Positions 34,323 to 45,707 are shown, counted from the first letter of the stretch. The stretch is DNA of 64,000 bases from Ilyonectria destructans (GCA_020740775.1 JAHEWK010000008.1:434001-498000); one strand, 5' to 3'. A program made the numbers and translations. Notes: generated by a model not told the origin, from the sequence alone.

Positions 34323-34940
34323 ATGGTGACGACAATGGCCCCAAGGGGAATTGCAGATTGCATGGACGGGAGCATGGTGTTTTGGGAGCGCTTCGATTTT
34401 TATGCCGGGATTGAATGAATGTCCTTGGTTGGAATTTGCTGGACAAAGAGGTTTATAGTCTTAAAAATACAAAAGAGTTTGTCAACTTTATCTTCATCTC
34501 GGCCGGGAACGACGCAAGCCGATCAAGGTGGCTGATAGCTGTCAACATGGCCCTCTGAGCTTCTCAACTCGCGGAGTATGCCTCATCCAAAAGTGAATCG
34601 AAGGAGAGATGTGCCGGGTGAAGCCATCTCAAACCGAAGATTTATCGACCCGTTTGTGTTAGAACAGCAACCCTGTCGGGTTTTGGAGACACTCGTAACC
34701 ATCAAGGGCAGGTGGTATAGAGGGACAGCGTTCCTTCCAGACTTGGTCGACCACTTGACTCCTTCTACAATCATCTTCATGCAAGCATCAACAACTCCTC
34801 TTGTTCCATTTACTCCATTTGCCCCATTTGCTTTCCTCTTCCCGCATCTCCATAAACAACACACAACCCTTTGCCTTCTTCTTCCCGTATCTCCATAAGC
34901 AACACATATCCTTAGAGAATACACTTTCACAGAAGACGCA
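34323..34940. other. Intergenic region with a tandem repeat
   Basis: The stretch holds the kinesin 3' flank and the leader of the orphan gene at 34941. It contains a two-copy 43-bp-period repeat, listed separately. No other gene is supported. Confidence 0.5.
34827..34907. repeat. Two-copy tandem repeat, period 43 bp
   Basis: Copies at 34827-34864 and 34870-34907 match at 33 of 38 positions; all five differences are transitions. The unit is pyrimidine-rich, contains TCCATAARCAACACAY, and sits just before the orphan gene's start. Confidence 0.8.
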
Positions 34941-35675
34941 ATGCCTACCTGCAACTTATTCGGTCGTCCAAATCGGATCACCCACCCCGAAGCGCTCACA
35001 GAAGACCGCCTTTTCGGCCGGTGTGTCACAACAACGACTATCACTGCTGCCACGTCGACGATGGAAACGACTACAGATACCTTGTGTATCCGGAAACTAC
35101 GACTCTTCCGCGCCGCCGTGACCTTAACCCTCGACTACCTCAATTATGCCAACACGTCGATGGAGCTGGAGATCCTCAGTTGCCGTGCCAAGGATTGGTG
35201 CAGGGCATACTACCAGGGACATGACTACTTCGCGGGCATACCAAAGGATCTCTTTGAATTCATGCCGTTGTTTTTCTTCTTCGAAATACCGTCTTGGTAC
35301 CGGATGGATGCGCCGGCACGGGGGCTCCGTGCCTGGAGAGCCGATATCTTTGCCAACGATCCAAGCATGAGATTTGTCGTCGTACAAAAAACGGAACTAG
35401 GCAGTCGAATCTTGGACGAGATCATCAGAGATCACGGAAGCAACCGGCCCGGAAGCAATCGGCAAAACAGCAATTTTTACGGCAGAGATCGCTACACCCA
35501 GCAGCGCATCCCCTTCAACGCCGAGGACTTGCGAAATACACCAGTCATATACCACCTCCCCCAAATTGTATACTACATCTCAACCCTCTCTGGCTCCGTG
35601 TTTGACAACAGGGATCCGCTGTTGCTCCTCGATCCGCCGTGTGGAGACACGATGGCCAAGTTGGTACACAAGTAG
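34941..35675 (+). CDS. Hypothetical protein, 244 aa
   Basis: This is a single open frame with an ATG after a pyrimidine-rich leader. I do not recognise a family. There is no signal peptide or clear membrane segment. Residues 60-80 are a possible helix (LRLFRAAVTLTLDYLNYANT), followed by a Cys/Trp-containing part (SCRAKDWCRAYYQGHDYF) and aromatic-rich sequence (FEFMPLFFFFEIPSWYRM). The C-terminal 100 residues are Arg/Asn-rich, then hydrophobic (TPVIYHLPQIVYYI). The composition is protein-like and there is no splice need. Small orphan genes of this kind are common beside secreted-enzyme genes in fungi, but nothing links it in function to the pectate lyase downstream. Confidence 0.55.
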   Translation: MPTCNLFGRPNRITHPEALTEDRLFGRCVTTTTITAATSTMETTTDTLCIRKLRLFRAAVTLTLDYLNYANTSMELEILSCRAKDWCRAYYQGHDYFAGIPKDLFEFMPLFFFFEIPSWYRMDAPARGLRAWRADIFANDPSMRFVVVQKTELGSRILDEIIRDHGSNRPGSNRQNSNFYGRDRYTQQRIPFNAEDLRNTPVIYHLPQIVYYISTLSGSVFDNRDPLLLLDPPCGDTMAKLVHK

Positions 35676-36159
35676 GGAAGCTTGTTAGGAAGTTGTGCAA
35701 ACAATAGCGAATAGCGGGAGGAGGATTCCAAGTGAGTCTGGGGATGGACAGTAAGGCTACGTAAAGGACAAGAATGAAAGATACCAGCGCTGTTTCTGAG
35801 TCTCTTAAGTTATTGCCGTGAAGATATCCATGTCCCAGTAGAGTGTGAGTCCTAATACTTAGTCGGATACATTTGCATATATATTCATGCAGTCACAGTC
35901 ACAGTCACATATACGCCATCACACACAAAACCACAGACATCAGCTGTGCGTGTAGTCCGTTCCATCTCTTTTCAGTTTACGTACACTCAGTAAATGATAC
36001 AATTACATCAATCCTTCCAAAGAAACTCGTACTCAACGATAATACTGGTATATCAACAAAGACTGTGTGCACAAATAGTAACTAGATACAAGAATAGTAA
36101 ACCCTTTTCACTTCTCCCAAGTCAACTAGTTGAGAGGCAAGCTAGGCAGCACAGCTAGC
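35676..36159. other. Intergenic region between convergent genes
   Basis: A 484-bp AT-rich stretch includes a short ACAGTC x3 repeat at 35892-35909. It holds only 3' flanks. Confidence 0.5.
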
Positions 36160-37040
36160 TTATTTGCTGGAGCAGTAGCCGACCTTGCTGGGCTCGCAGC
36201 CACCAGCGCAGCCCTTGTACATGACACAGGGGTTCTTGGCATCAGTGCAGACGTTCTTGAGGGTGGCAGTGTCACCGTAGTTCTGGTTGATGCCGATGAC
36301 CTCGCCACCGTTGCGAGCAGTAACACCCTCGACGTAGACGTTGCGCTTACACTGGGTCTTGCACTAATGGTGGAGTTAGTCAAGCAGCTCAGGTGGTTCT
36401 CGTGTATCTGGAGGGAAGGGGTGCTTACGTTCCCGCAAGATCGGTAGACCTTGCCGTAGTCCTCGGCGTAGAAGTTGATGATGTTGACGGTACCGCAGCC
36501 GTTGTGTTGGATGACCTTGTCCTCGGCGTGGTAAGCACCACCACCGATGATCCAGGACTCCTTGCCAGCCTTGTCGTTTTTCTAGATACGGTCAGTCCTG
36601 AGTGGCGATACAGAAGGCAGGGAGGTGGACTCACGATCGAAATGGCATCCTCACAGACGTCCTCGAACCAGACGTACTCAAGAGTACAGTGGCCATCACA
36701 GTGGACACCCTCCTTCTGGTTCTTGCCAATGATGACATTCTTCAGGGTACCACCCTCGCGGACAACAAAGACAGCATCGTCGATGCCTGAATTAGAAGAT
36801 ATATCAGCGCCACTCCACTTACATGGAATCGAATTACTTACCGCCCTCACCACCGCCGCAAGCACCGGAGCCACGGTCGAACCTGGCCCACTTGCCATCG
36901 TAAACTTGACCCTTCTTGACCTCGATATACTGCTTGTTGCTGTAGGTGGTGGTAGCCTTGGGGACACCGCCCTCATATCCAAGGCAGGCAAGTGCCGAGG
37001 GGAGGAGGGCAGCGAGGACGCCGACTTTGGTGAAGAGCAT
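36160..37040 (-). CDS. Secreted pectate lyase, polysaccharide lyase family 3
   Basis: Four exons on the minus strand: 37040-36842, 36786-36635, 36581-36429 and 36363-36160; 235 aa. PL3 enzymes cleave de-esterified pectin by calcium-dependent beta-elimination outside the cell. Residues 1-18 are a signal peptide ([18 protein letters not shown], cleavage before CLGYEGG). The parallel beta-helix rungs are seen across the exons: [60 protein letters not shown] and [20 protein letters not shown]. The last junction joins CGN to CKTQCK, and the Cys-rich end reads [13 protein letters not shown]. Length and cysteine pattern are normal for fungal PL3. It suggests a plant-associated or plant-degrading lifestyle. 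A gene-poor region lies upstream. Confidence 0.93.
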
Positions 37041-39979
37041 GATGAAGATGAGGGCGATTCTTTAGTTTGAAAAGGAGGAAGTGAAGGTTGTCTGAAGTAG
37101 AATGCTGGAGGGTCGATAAAAAGCTTTCAAGATACTTACAGCAGGATTCCTCGAGCCTTTATATGTCTCCAACTCCTCTAGACTGGATCATCCAGAAATA
37201 TCTCACTTCGTATTTCCGCCTCCCATCATTGACGAGCTTGTTCTTCAGAGGCGTGCTCTTCGTCAAGACAGGGTATCCCGATTCCACCCCGAGGATCCGT
37301 TAGACCCTTCCAGCTCGGTTCAATGGCCCGGATGGGCAAGGGAGCCAAGCAGTTGAGAGACCCCACGGCGTTGTTTCAGAAACAGTGTAGGGATAATTTA
37401 GCTGCACCCCATAATCCTTCCTCCAATCGAAGAAGCTCAGGATGATGCTCTTGGCCTCCCGCCCTCACCCTCACGGAGCCTGCCGAGCCCACCCCGCTAG
37501 AATTGCCTTGCCTCATGGCAAGTTAAGGTGCACAGTTGAACCCCTGGGTCATTTCCGGAGGGCTCCCAAAGGTACCCTTGCGGCACATGTGGCAGTGGAG
37601 GAGCTGCCCAGAGTAGGGATGTGAAGTAAGGTTAAAAGTAACCATGCCAAAATCCTACGGTTGTGTATGGCCCATCAAGCCTTGAGCGTCACATTCGGGT
37701 TCAAATACCATCCGAATCGTCAGCCGATTGACCGTGCTGTAAGCTTGTTGTTCGGCGCAATCTCCGGGTAACACCCTAGACAGACCTGGCAGTTCCAGGA
37801 GCCATCAGTCGATTTGCAACGGCCTATATTAGGGAGGAATACTAGCTTCCGAAGGTGAAGGCATCTTCTTTGCCACCGTATACGAGCTCCAGTTGCCAGG
37901 CTATACCCTAAGAGACCCCAAAAGCATTTTGAACCTAGTATCTGATGACAGACAGGACCATGAAGTATACAATGTTTAGGGTGCGGCATCCGAATTGCCA
38001 AGACCACGGTGATGACCCGTGAGAAGATAAAAGGCCACATTCACGATGAGCCAAGTCGGGAATAGCCCAATTTGGCGATGGAGCGTGCCTCTCCCGTGAT
38101 CCTCCATTTAGCAACACATTGGACGATTCTAACATCTCATTGGTGGATCTCACGGGACCGACCTACCTGATGTCCTGAAGCTAAAATAGAGTGAACCGCG
38201 AGGGCGAATAGTGTGAGGATGCGATCTGAGAGGCTATATAGCTAGATTTGCTAAGTTGTTTACACAAGAAGAAGAGTCGACGACCCAGTATAGTTCCCAT
38301 CATCTGCGTCTTTGTGGGTGAAAGGACCCAGAGATGCGAGGGCGACGGCCCATAGAAGTGTGATTCGGCGACCGAGAAGAGCCCAGGGCAGTCTTCATGA
38401 TGAAAGATGATTTGCTCCATTGTTGGGAATCCATGCGGAGGCAACTCGACCTCAAGGTGCTCCGTACTAACACCAGCAATCTGAGCTTCAAGAGAGTAAA
38501 TCATTTAAGTTGTTCGGTGGTTTCTTGCAATCTGAAGCAGTCACGAGAGAAATCCATTGTCGTGATATGACCGACGTTTCCTGTGATTCAGGTGCATAAT
38601 CAAACCTCACTCTAATCCATCGCCGTGCTCTCAGGTCGGCGGCCTTACCCTGTGGGCGTCCGGCGCAGCATGGGTCAAGGGTTCGGATTCCGGCTGCTGA
38701 ACCCCTGCGTCGGTCGATTCCCCTCATGTGTCCCGTCCAGCCTCCTGGGCACGTCAAGTTGCGACCAAGTGAATGATCCTCGCCGACGTCTTACTTATGA
38801 GAGATACACATCCGAGGTCAAACCTTCGGTGGTGGGCCTCGGGGCTTTATCATCGGGCCTACCGCCGCATAGGTCCGTCATATCGAACGGGAGAGGCGTC
38901 GAGAGTCCTGAATTAGAAGGAGCTTTTTTGAGTTTCGGCAAGCCTTATTATTAGCTTCGGAGCCTCCAAATGTGAGCTTCCCGATGACCGTGAGTTGTGT
39001 GCAGATGGTTGTCGTGATGTACGGAAGCAGGCAAGGGAGGGGACAGCGAAACACGGTGAGGCCGGATAACGGTGACATCGACGGTGAGCCAGAAATCAAG
39101 CAATCAATCAACCCACTGCACTGGCGGAGTGGATTCACTCACCTCAAAAGGACCATGTAGCTGTCGGCCAGTTAGCCCGCTTTTCGTCCATAGGAAATCC
39201 GCTATCAATCATTGTCTCGTCGCAGCACCGCGGCAATACGGTGGTGCTGTAGCAACTGATGGACCCTCTGGCTAGCTGCTTGGCTGTTGATGGATGCTGC
39301 GGCCGCTACTCCCGCCATCGACGTCTCACATTGTGCCGTATCCCGTCGTGTTGAGGGGCGTCGTGTCAATGTGAATGCGTGTATGTACGTCGTATGCTGT
39401 GTGCTGTGCTGCGTAAAGTCCTGCTACGTGGTCGCGCTCCTTACTTTTTCTTGTCTGGGCTATGCGCCACCTTAGGCGATCGTCAGGCACCCAAGCTCCC
39501 CAACTACCGTCGGCATGCGATCTCACGTTGGTGATGCACCAGCAAATTCACTCCCTAGGTCGCCAAGCGACGCCTCTTACACTAGCTTCACTGCCCATTC
39601 GCAGTCCGAGTCCTGAGGCAAACACCTTGGACCTCTCCCCGTCGCGCCTGCCCCTTCCACGTACCACTCTGCTTGTTTACGAGGAAGGCAGAGCCCTGTC
39701 CAGGTGGCTGATAGGCAGGTGCCGTCCGATCCAGGGGGTTAGCTCCCGTGCACTGACTTAGACCTCCCTAAACCGCTGGGCGTCTAGTCTGACGTGCCCC
39801 TCAGTCAGCTCCTACGTACCTCCATCCCACTCCGCCGCTTCACCTCCGGCTCCGTCTCCGTCGCCGCATCTACACCTCCCGTCACCGGCCTCAACCTTCA
39901 CTCTCCCCTACAGTCCATTCCCCCTTTTCTCCACTCAACCTTGTTCGCTCAGCATCGCCAACGCCGTCACCCGCCCGCC
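37041..39979. other. Gene-poor intergenic region, 2.9 kb
   Basis: The stretch lies between the start of the pectate lyase (minus) and of eIF4E (plus). One minus-strand open frame at 38181-38504 has a protein-like look (for example LEVELPPHGFPTMEQIIFH) but no recognised domain and no clear exon partners; it may be a gene relic. From about 39800 the plus strand becomes C-rich and runs into the eIF4E leader. I found no convincing tRNA. Confidence 0.45.
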
Positions 39980-40839
39980 ATGTCTACGCGCCCGCAGCTC
40001 TTCACCCGTGGCCTCTCCGGCCTCGCCCAGTCGTCCGATGCCAACTCTCCCGCCGAACAGCGCGATGATGCGAAGCGCAACTTCCTCAAGACGATGAGGC
40101 CCCTGCCCACCCAGCACTACTGGAACGTCTACTTCGACCGCCACATCAAGGAGCCGGTTCAGGGCGACAACGCCGAGTTGTACACCGCCGAGCTCGATCA
40201 GCTGGGCGACCAGATCGAGTCCGTCCAGGACTTCTGGCGCTACAACAATAACACCCCCGTCGACAACATCAAGATGCGCGAGTCCATCTACCTCTTCAAG
40301 GCCGGTTTCCGCCCCATCTGGGAGGACCGCCGTAACATCCTTGGCGGCAGCTGGACCTTCCGCGTCCCAAAGAGCATTGGCCCGGATGTCTGGAATCGTG
40401 TCCAGCTCCTGGCCATCGGCGAAACCCTCCAGAGTGTCCTTGACGACGGTATGCGTGCTCCGCCCCCCTTTCCACGTCTCCACACCCACCCATACTGACA
40501 TGTACTATTATAGAGGACCAGCTCTGCGGCGTCGGCCTCTCCGTTCGCTTCAACTCCCACCTCATCTCCATCTGGCACCGCGACGCCTCCAAGAAGAACT
40601 CGGTCGATGCCATCCTCGCCTGCATCCTTGAGCATCTCCCCGAGGAGCTGCGCCCGAAGCCTGACAGTTACTTTTACAAGAGGCACTCCGATCACGCTGG
40701 CTTCAAGGCTCCCCCTGAGCTGCAGGCCGTGATCGACTCCCAGAAGCGCACCGAGGAGTTGGCGGCGGCAGCCAAGAAGGATACCCCAGCCGATGACGCC
40801 GCTGACAAGCCTGAGGTGACTGTGCAGTCTCCTCAATGA
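39980..40839 (+). CDS. Eukaryotic translation initiation factor 4E (cap-binding)
   Basis: Exons are 39980-40448 and 40514-40839 (65-nt intron); 264 aa. eIF4E binds the 5' cap of mRNA and recruits eIF4G. The conserved core begins at MRPLPTQHYWNVYFDRH and continues with VQDFWRYNNNTP (cap-stacking Trp), FKAGFRPIWEDRRNILGGSW (second stacking Trp) and, after the intron, LCGVGLSVRF..ISIWHRDA. An N-terminal extension of about 40 residues and a C-terminal Ala/Lys/Asp tail are not conserved. The DRRNILGG loop differs from the common DEKNKRGG form, so this may be one of two fungal eIF4E paralogues. The ATG at 39980 lies behind a pyrimidine-rich leader; the frame is open upstream but lacks ATG. Confidence 0.93.
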
Positions 40840-41518
40840 ATCACAACGTCATAAATCTCGTTTGAATTAGTTACACGGGAGATATCTCCGAGGTCGATAT
40901 CACGAACACATCCCGTGATGGGCGGGAAATTGCATCTTCCATGGCGTTTCAGAATCGGTGGAATTATCATAAAATGGCAAAGACCATTCATTACATACTG
41001 TAGTCGAGTTAGAAATTCTCTCGGCGCCTCAAACTTAAACCATCTCAGGAATCAAAATAACGGCCGTTTCTCATGACTTTGCATATCTCTCTTGGCAAAT
41101 ACCCGCCAGACCGCACATTGGATGTGGTTCCAAGAGCAGGCGGCCCCTGGCGGGTCATCGTCTCATGTTGGCACCCGCGCCATTCGGCTTGATCCCTACA
41201 GCGCTCTGCGACAACTTGCTGCTCCCTGCAAGGGTCCATTAATTAGAACCTCGAGTCCCGCCATTGCCGGCCGGGAACATACCTTGAGTTGTCTGAGCAT
41301 CATGTTCGGTGAGTCGGTGCCAAGCTGTGGCGAGCAGGTGGATGAAGCAGCTCCGAGAAAGAGGAGCTTGCGCCCAGTCGATAATCAGACCTAAAGTCAA
41401 AGTCCTTTCGGTTTCGGCTCACCGGAATGGCGCGGGACTTTCTATCAACGTCCCTTCATTGGCATCCTTGGTAATTTGCACGTAGTGAGGGGCGAAAAGG
41501 AGGTGGTGGCTCAGACAT
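40840..41518. other. Intergenic region between convergent genes
   Basis: The stretch holds the 3' flanks of eIF4E and of the EF-hand gene. No open frame shows a family motif. Confidence 0.5.
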
Positions 41519-42152
41519 TCACCTCCAGACACCCGCACTCTTCATCACCCCGTCAAACTCCTCGGGCCCCACGCCCCGCGCAACGCCAGCGCCGCCGTTA
41601 GCCTCCAGGATCATGTCCTTGAGCAACTCCTCATCAACGTCCTCCTTGAGCACAGCAGCGACGCGGCGGAGGTGTGCGAGTGTAATAGGCCCATCCTGGC
41701 CGTTGGTGAAGAGGCGGAAGGCCTCGTCCAGCTCAGCTTGGTGCGCATCCGAGTCGTGCTCGCGCGTGTGGAACTTGAGCGCGCAGATGGCGAAGAAGGG
41801 CTCGAAGGTCGCGTAGCCGTCGGATTCGGGGTCGAGGATCGAGATGAATTCTTTCAGTTCGGCCGGGGACGATGCGGGGACGCCGAGGGCTCTGGACGCG
41901 CAAGAAAGGTCAGCTCGAGCCCGGTCCAACACTGATAGATGGGACATACACTAGGGCGGACTTGACGTCGTCGATGGGCAGGACGCCCAGCTTCTCCCCG
42001 TCCATGGGCTCCGCAAAGAGACTGAAGGCCTCGCGGATCTCGCCCTCCTCCTGGGGCGTGACATTGTGCTCCTTCGCGAGCTTGGACTGGCGCGCCTTGG
42101 GGGCACTGCCGCTGCCGCTGGCGGTCGCTTTGCGCTTCGGAGGCTGTGGCAT
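41519..42152 (-). CDS. EF-hand, calmodulin/centrin-like protein
   Basis: Exons on the minus strand are 42152-41950 and 41891-41519. The 58-nt intron has donor GTATGT, a GCTGAC branch site and acceptor CCAG; 191 aa. The join gives DVKSALVALGVPASSPAEL, the exact calmodulin-like spacing between EF-hands 1 and 2. After a basic N terminus come HNVTPQEEGEIREAFSLF (EF1 helix), an EF2 segment (ILDPESDGYATFEPFFAI), EF3 (AFRLFTNGQDGPITLAHLRRV) and EF4 (PEEFDGVMKSAGVW). The loops lack several calcium ligands; only loop 2 keeps an Asp-x-Glu-x-Asp-Gly pattern. Such degenerate calmodulin-like proteins include centrin-type partners of DNA repair factors (yeast Rad33), which is possible here but not shown. 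The start is divergent from unsupported sequence. Confidence 0.82.
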
Positions 42153-43077
42153 TTTGTGTCAGAAAGAGATGGCTGGCTTCAGTGCGATCCGCGACGTACC
42201 ATGTGTGATGCGTGGGTTCTCGGACGCCGGAAAGTCTGAGTTGCTTTGACGGTTCACGGTCGTTGATGTCACCGGCTTCTCGGTTGGTCATTAACGCCAT
42301 CACGCTCGGCCGTGCACCAACGACGCGATCTGACAGTGCTAATAGCCGTGCGTCGGCGTTATTCCAACTGTACGGGCCAGCTCCGCGACAAGCTCTTTAT
42401 AAAAAAATCCCGCCGTCCCCAAACCAACGCTTTCTATCATCCTTCATCAACCTGGTCGACACCCAGAACATTGGCAATCCGCGCTCCCATTGGGAAATGA
42501 TCAATCGCGATGTGCCCCTCCAGGTTTGTATCTGTGTCGATCAATCAATTCCATCAGTGATGTCGCAAACGTCTCGAGTGACCCTCACTCGTCATTTGAG
42601 GCTCTTCCGCCTCGAAATGACTCGAGCCTACCAAGGCCAAACCCCGCTTCAAATTATGCTAGAGCTTGCCGCCTCAGATTTTACTACAGCGAGCAAGTGT
42701 GGACAGTGAAGCAAAATGGAAAGAAGCCATGTCTACAAGACATGGTTCCATGGGTAGCAAACGATGCCAGTCTCTATGATTGGTGCCTCGCGATCCATGG
42801 AGATATACTTTAAATGAACCATCTGATTTGACATGTTTGTGTTTGTAAGGTTGGCTTTGTTGGTCTAGAGACCTCGTAGACTGGTTCCGCTCCTAAGAGT
42901 CGACTCTGCCATCTCATTGTCACCACCCATGACGCCGCTCTCCGTCGTCACGAATGTCTTGGTTAAAGTCCATACCCTCTGACTCAGGCCTACCTACATC
43001 TTAGGCTCGGGAGGCCTAGGATTTGGTCAATTGGATCCAAGTGGCCATGGGTTAATGTGGGAGACTGAGATACTTAC
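42153..43077. other. Intergenic region, 0.9 kb
   Basis: The stretch holds the promoter of the EF-hand gene and the 3' flank of glyoxalase II. Open frames at 42212-42813 on the plus strand show no domain and are not supported. Confidence 0.45.
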
Positions 43078-44300
43078 TCACTTGAAGTTATTCTTCATCT
43101 CTCTCAACTTGGCCATAACTGATGTCGGCTCAGTCTCGCCCGTAACCTGCTGGATCTCGGGATCCTGTTCAAGTTTGTCAACATGGTCTATCACTATAAC
43201 ACTTAGCACTTGGAGTGCCTTACCTCGACTCGCATAAAGACGTTGTGTAGCTGGAGATTGGTCAGACCTTTGCTTCCGCACGTCAATGAGTTCATCATAC
43301 CTTCTCGTCCCCAATGGTAAACTTTCCAGTCGTCACCTTGTTGTTGTCGGCATATGAGTGTAGCTTTTGCACAGGTTCACTCTGCGACACCGAAATGCCA
43401 AACTTGACATTGGATTTCGTGTACTCGTGTCCCGGCTGTCTACGGGTTAGGCATTTGTCAAATTGAAATATCCCCGCACGAGACTCACGTAGACAACAGT
43501 GTCATCTGGCAGGGCCGCAAGCCGCTTGTTCAGCGCCTCATGCATCTCCGCGGCCGAACCCTCAAAGAACCTTCCGCATCCTTGAGAAACATCAGTATTT
43601 GGTCTCCAGTCTGAATCGCAGGTCCTTGTGACGCTTCAGGCAACCTACCGCCGATGAAGAGGGTGTCGCCAGTGAAAACAGCCTTGTCGTTGCCGTCTTC
43701 CATGAAGAAGCAGATGCTATCTTGGGTATGGCAAGGCGTGTGCACGCCCTTGATCGAGATGCTGCCAAGCTTAAAGGTCTCGCCGTGTTGCGGCGTCTTG
43801 GTAACACCGTCACAGTCCTTGCCGCCGATAATTTCCAGCTGCGAGATTCCCAGTTCCTTCAGCTAGTTTACTGGTCAGTGGTGTCCTCAGGATACGACAT
43901 GTATTCCTATGACCTACCAGCTTCTTGTTGCCACCCGCATGGTCCCAATGGCTGGGATGTGGTCAGTGTGCGGGCAGAGCAAATACATGGCCTGGATGCT
44001 TACTGATGAGTGTTGACAATGGCTGTCAGGTTGATCTTGCCCGCCTGGATAGCTTCCTTTAAAACGGGTGCAACCCTACCCACGCGCTGTCAGCTCGGAT
44101 CATCGGGAGTGGAAGCCATCCGCCATACTCTGGAGGATTCGCAGGATCAATGATCACAGCATCCTTAGATTTGTCGTCGATGACCAAGTAGGCATAGTTA
44201 TCGTGGGAGCCCTCCCCTGCTCAGAGTTAGCCCTATCCCGATATCACAAACACCGGACCGGCGAGCGCATCATACACATAGGGATAGATTGGATATGCAT
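43078..44300 (-). CDS. GLO2: Glyoxalase II (hydroxyacylglutathione hydrolase), nine exons
   Basis: Exons on the minus strand are 44300-44276, 44216-44129, 44075-44004, 43951-43918, 43862-43649, 43580-43489, 43435-43301, 43250-43224 and 43164-43078; 257 aa. It hydrolyses S-D-lactoylglutathione to lactate and glutathione, the second step of methylglyoxal detoxification. The metallo-beta-lactamase metal site THHHWDHAGG is built across an intron (exons 3 and 4). The second set of ligands lies in [31 protein letters not shown] (joined across another intron) and [12 protein letters not shown]. The start MHIQSIPM is fixed by an in-frame TAG just upstream. Exons of 25, 27 and 34 nt make this the most intron-rich gene here. 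It is tandem with LAS1 on the minus strand. Confidence 0.93.
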
Positions 44301-44694
44301 AGCGCGGGATGCGATGGCCTAGGTCACAACGATTCAACATCTATGTCCTTCTCGGTTTCTAGAAGTGAAGACGAACCGTAGCTGAAAGATATCCAAGTTT
44401 CTGTTTGAGAAAAGGTCGGTGGGTCGCGAGCCTATACATAGATGCCGAATGGGATGGGAGGATTTGTAATGTCGAGAAACGCGGGCAAGTCTCGGGCATT
44501 TGTACATAAGTCCGCATCATGACGTTCGGTTGCGCTTGCGGCACGTGATGCCTCCGCAAGCCGGTCCAACACTGCCATCAAACATAGCTTCGAGAGGATA
44601 TTGAATCACCATGATGCACTGGTTGGATAAATTCATGTATGGAATTTAATTATGGGTATTAAGCGTCTCAGCCCTTTCAAGTTAGGCCTTTCCT
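44301..44694. other. Intergenic region between tandem minus-strand genes
   Basis: A 394-bp stretch holds the glyoxalase II promoter and the LAS1 3' flank. Nothing else is seen. Confidence 0.5.
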
Positions 44695-45707
44695 TCAGAC
44701 AATGCCAATGGGTTTGGCCTTCCAAGGGCCTTCAAATCGTGACCATCCACGGTCCTCTTGCGCCGGCTCAGGAGCGTCTGCCGCTCGCAGCACATCTGCA
44801 CCGTCCATTGGAGTATCCTTTGTCGTATTTGTCACCAAATCGGCCTCCTTTTGCTTCTGTGATTCTGCCTCTTTCAGCAGTTGAGATAACTCCTGACACT
44901 TGAGAAAAGCCTTGTTTCCAGGCAGACTGTTGCGCACTTCGGCAATGGTCTCCAGCACCGTCTCTCTCGACCATCGCTCCATCTCCTTGATCAATTTCCG
45001 TGACTGTGCCTCATCGTCCTCCCGTAAGTACGTTAGCACGGCCTCTCTGCATGGGTCTGTGGCATCGTCGCCAAGGTGCTTCCAGTAGTAGTCCCAGATC
45101 CACAGCAACGCCTTCTTGGCCGCAGACCGCAGCTTGGCCAGCGAGGGCAGCTGTTCGTGCGTGCTCTGGTGCCGCAGCTCGACAAACGTGGCCGGCAGAC
45201 CTATTGTCTTTGCAATGGAGTACATGCTCTGTTTTCGCTGCTTGTCTTGATGTCCGTCAAGCAGGCCGGTGACGAACCTGGTAGCTATGCATCAGCAATG
45301 ATCGCTATGAACCGCCGAACAAGGGTTAGATAGACAGAATTTAAGAACAAAAGAACTCACCGACTAAATGCGGCTGAATACGCCGCGCGAATTGCATATG
45401 CCGACGACGCCGCGTTCTCCGATGATGCCGCGTCTTGGTCATTTAGCATCGCCGCCATCAGCAGCGCTGTTGACTCTACCATGTGCGGACAGTTGCCACG
45501 CTGCATCCACATCGACACTCGAGCGACCGCACGGTGCTGTTCCCGCCGCGTCTCATTCTCTCTGTCTACTTCATGGTGCGTTGATTTCTGCTCGGGCTCT
45601 TTGGCGCTGCTGGTGGATGTGATGCCGTGAAATGAGGTGTAAAGCTGTCGTCGGACAAGTAAAAGTTCGGGGCGGTCGCGCCATGGCGTGAAGACGTAGT
45701 GCACCAT
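44695..45707 (-). CDS. LAS1: Ribosome biogenesis endonuclease LAS1
   Basis: Exons on the minus strand are 45707-45361 and 45277-44695 (83-nt intron, GTGAGT donor, ACCAG acceptor); 309 aa. LAS1 with the kinase Grc3 cuts ITS2 of pre-rRNA in the nucleolus. The HEPN-type Las1 domain covers the N-terminal part: [20 protein letters not shown], then [26 protein letters not shown] and, after the intron, [31 protein letters not shown]. The RHQSTHE segment is the catalytic R-x4-6-H motif of HEPN nucleases. The coiled middle is followed by a C-terminal [16 protein letters not shown]; Trp-rich ends of this kind contact Grc3. The protein is shorter than yeast Las1 (about 500 aa), which is common in filamentous fungi. 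Confidence 0.9.

Noticed and set aside
36126..36383. Minus-strand frame rich in Ser/Thr over the end of the pectate lyase gene
   Set aside because: It is the wrong frame of the last pectate lyase exon; the spliced frame ends in a proper Cys-rich C terminus.
38672..38700. tRNA T-loop-like string GGGTTCGGATTCC
   Set aside because: The flanking bases do not form the five-pair T stem and no anticodon or acceptor stem could be found around it.
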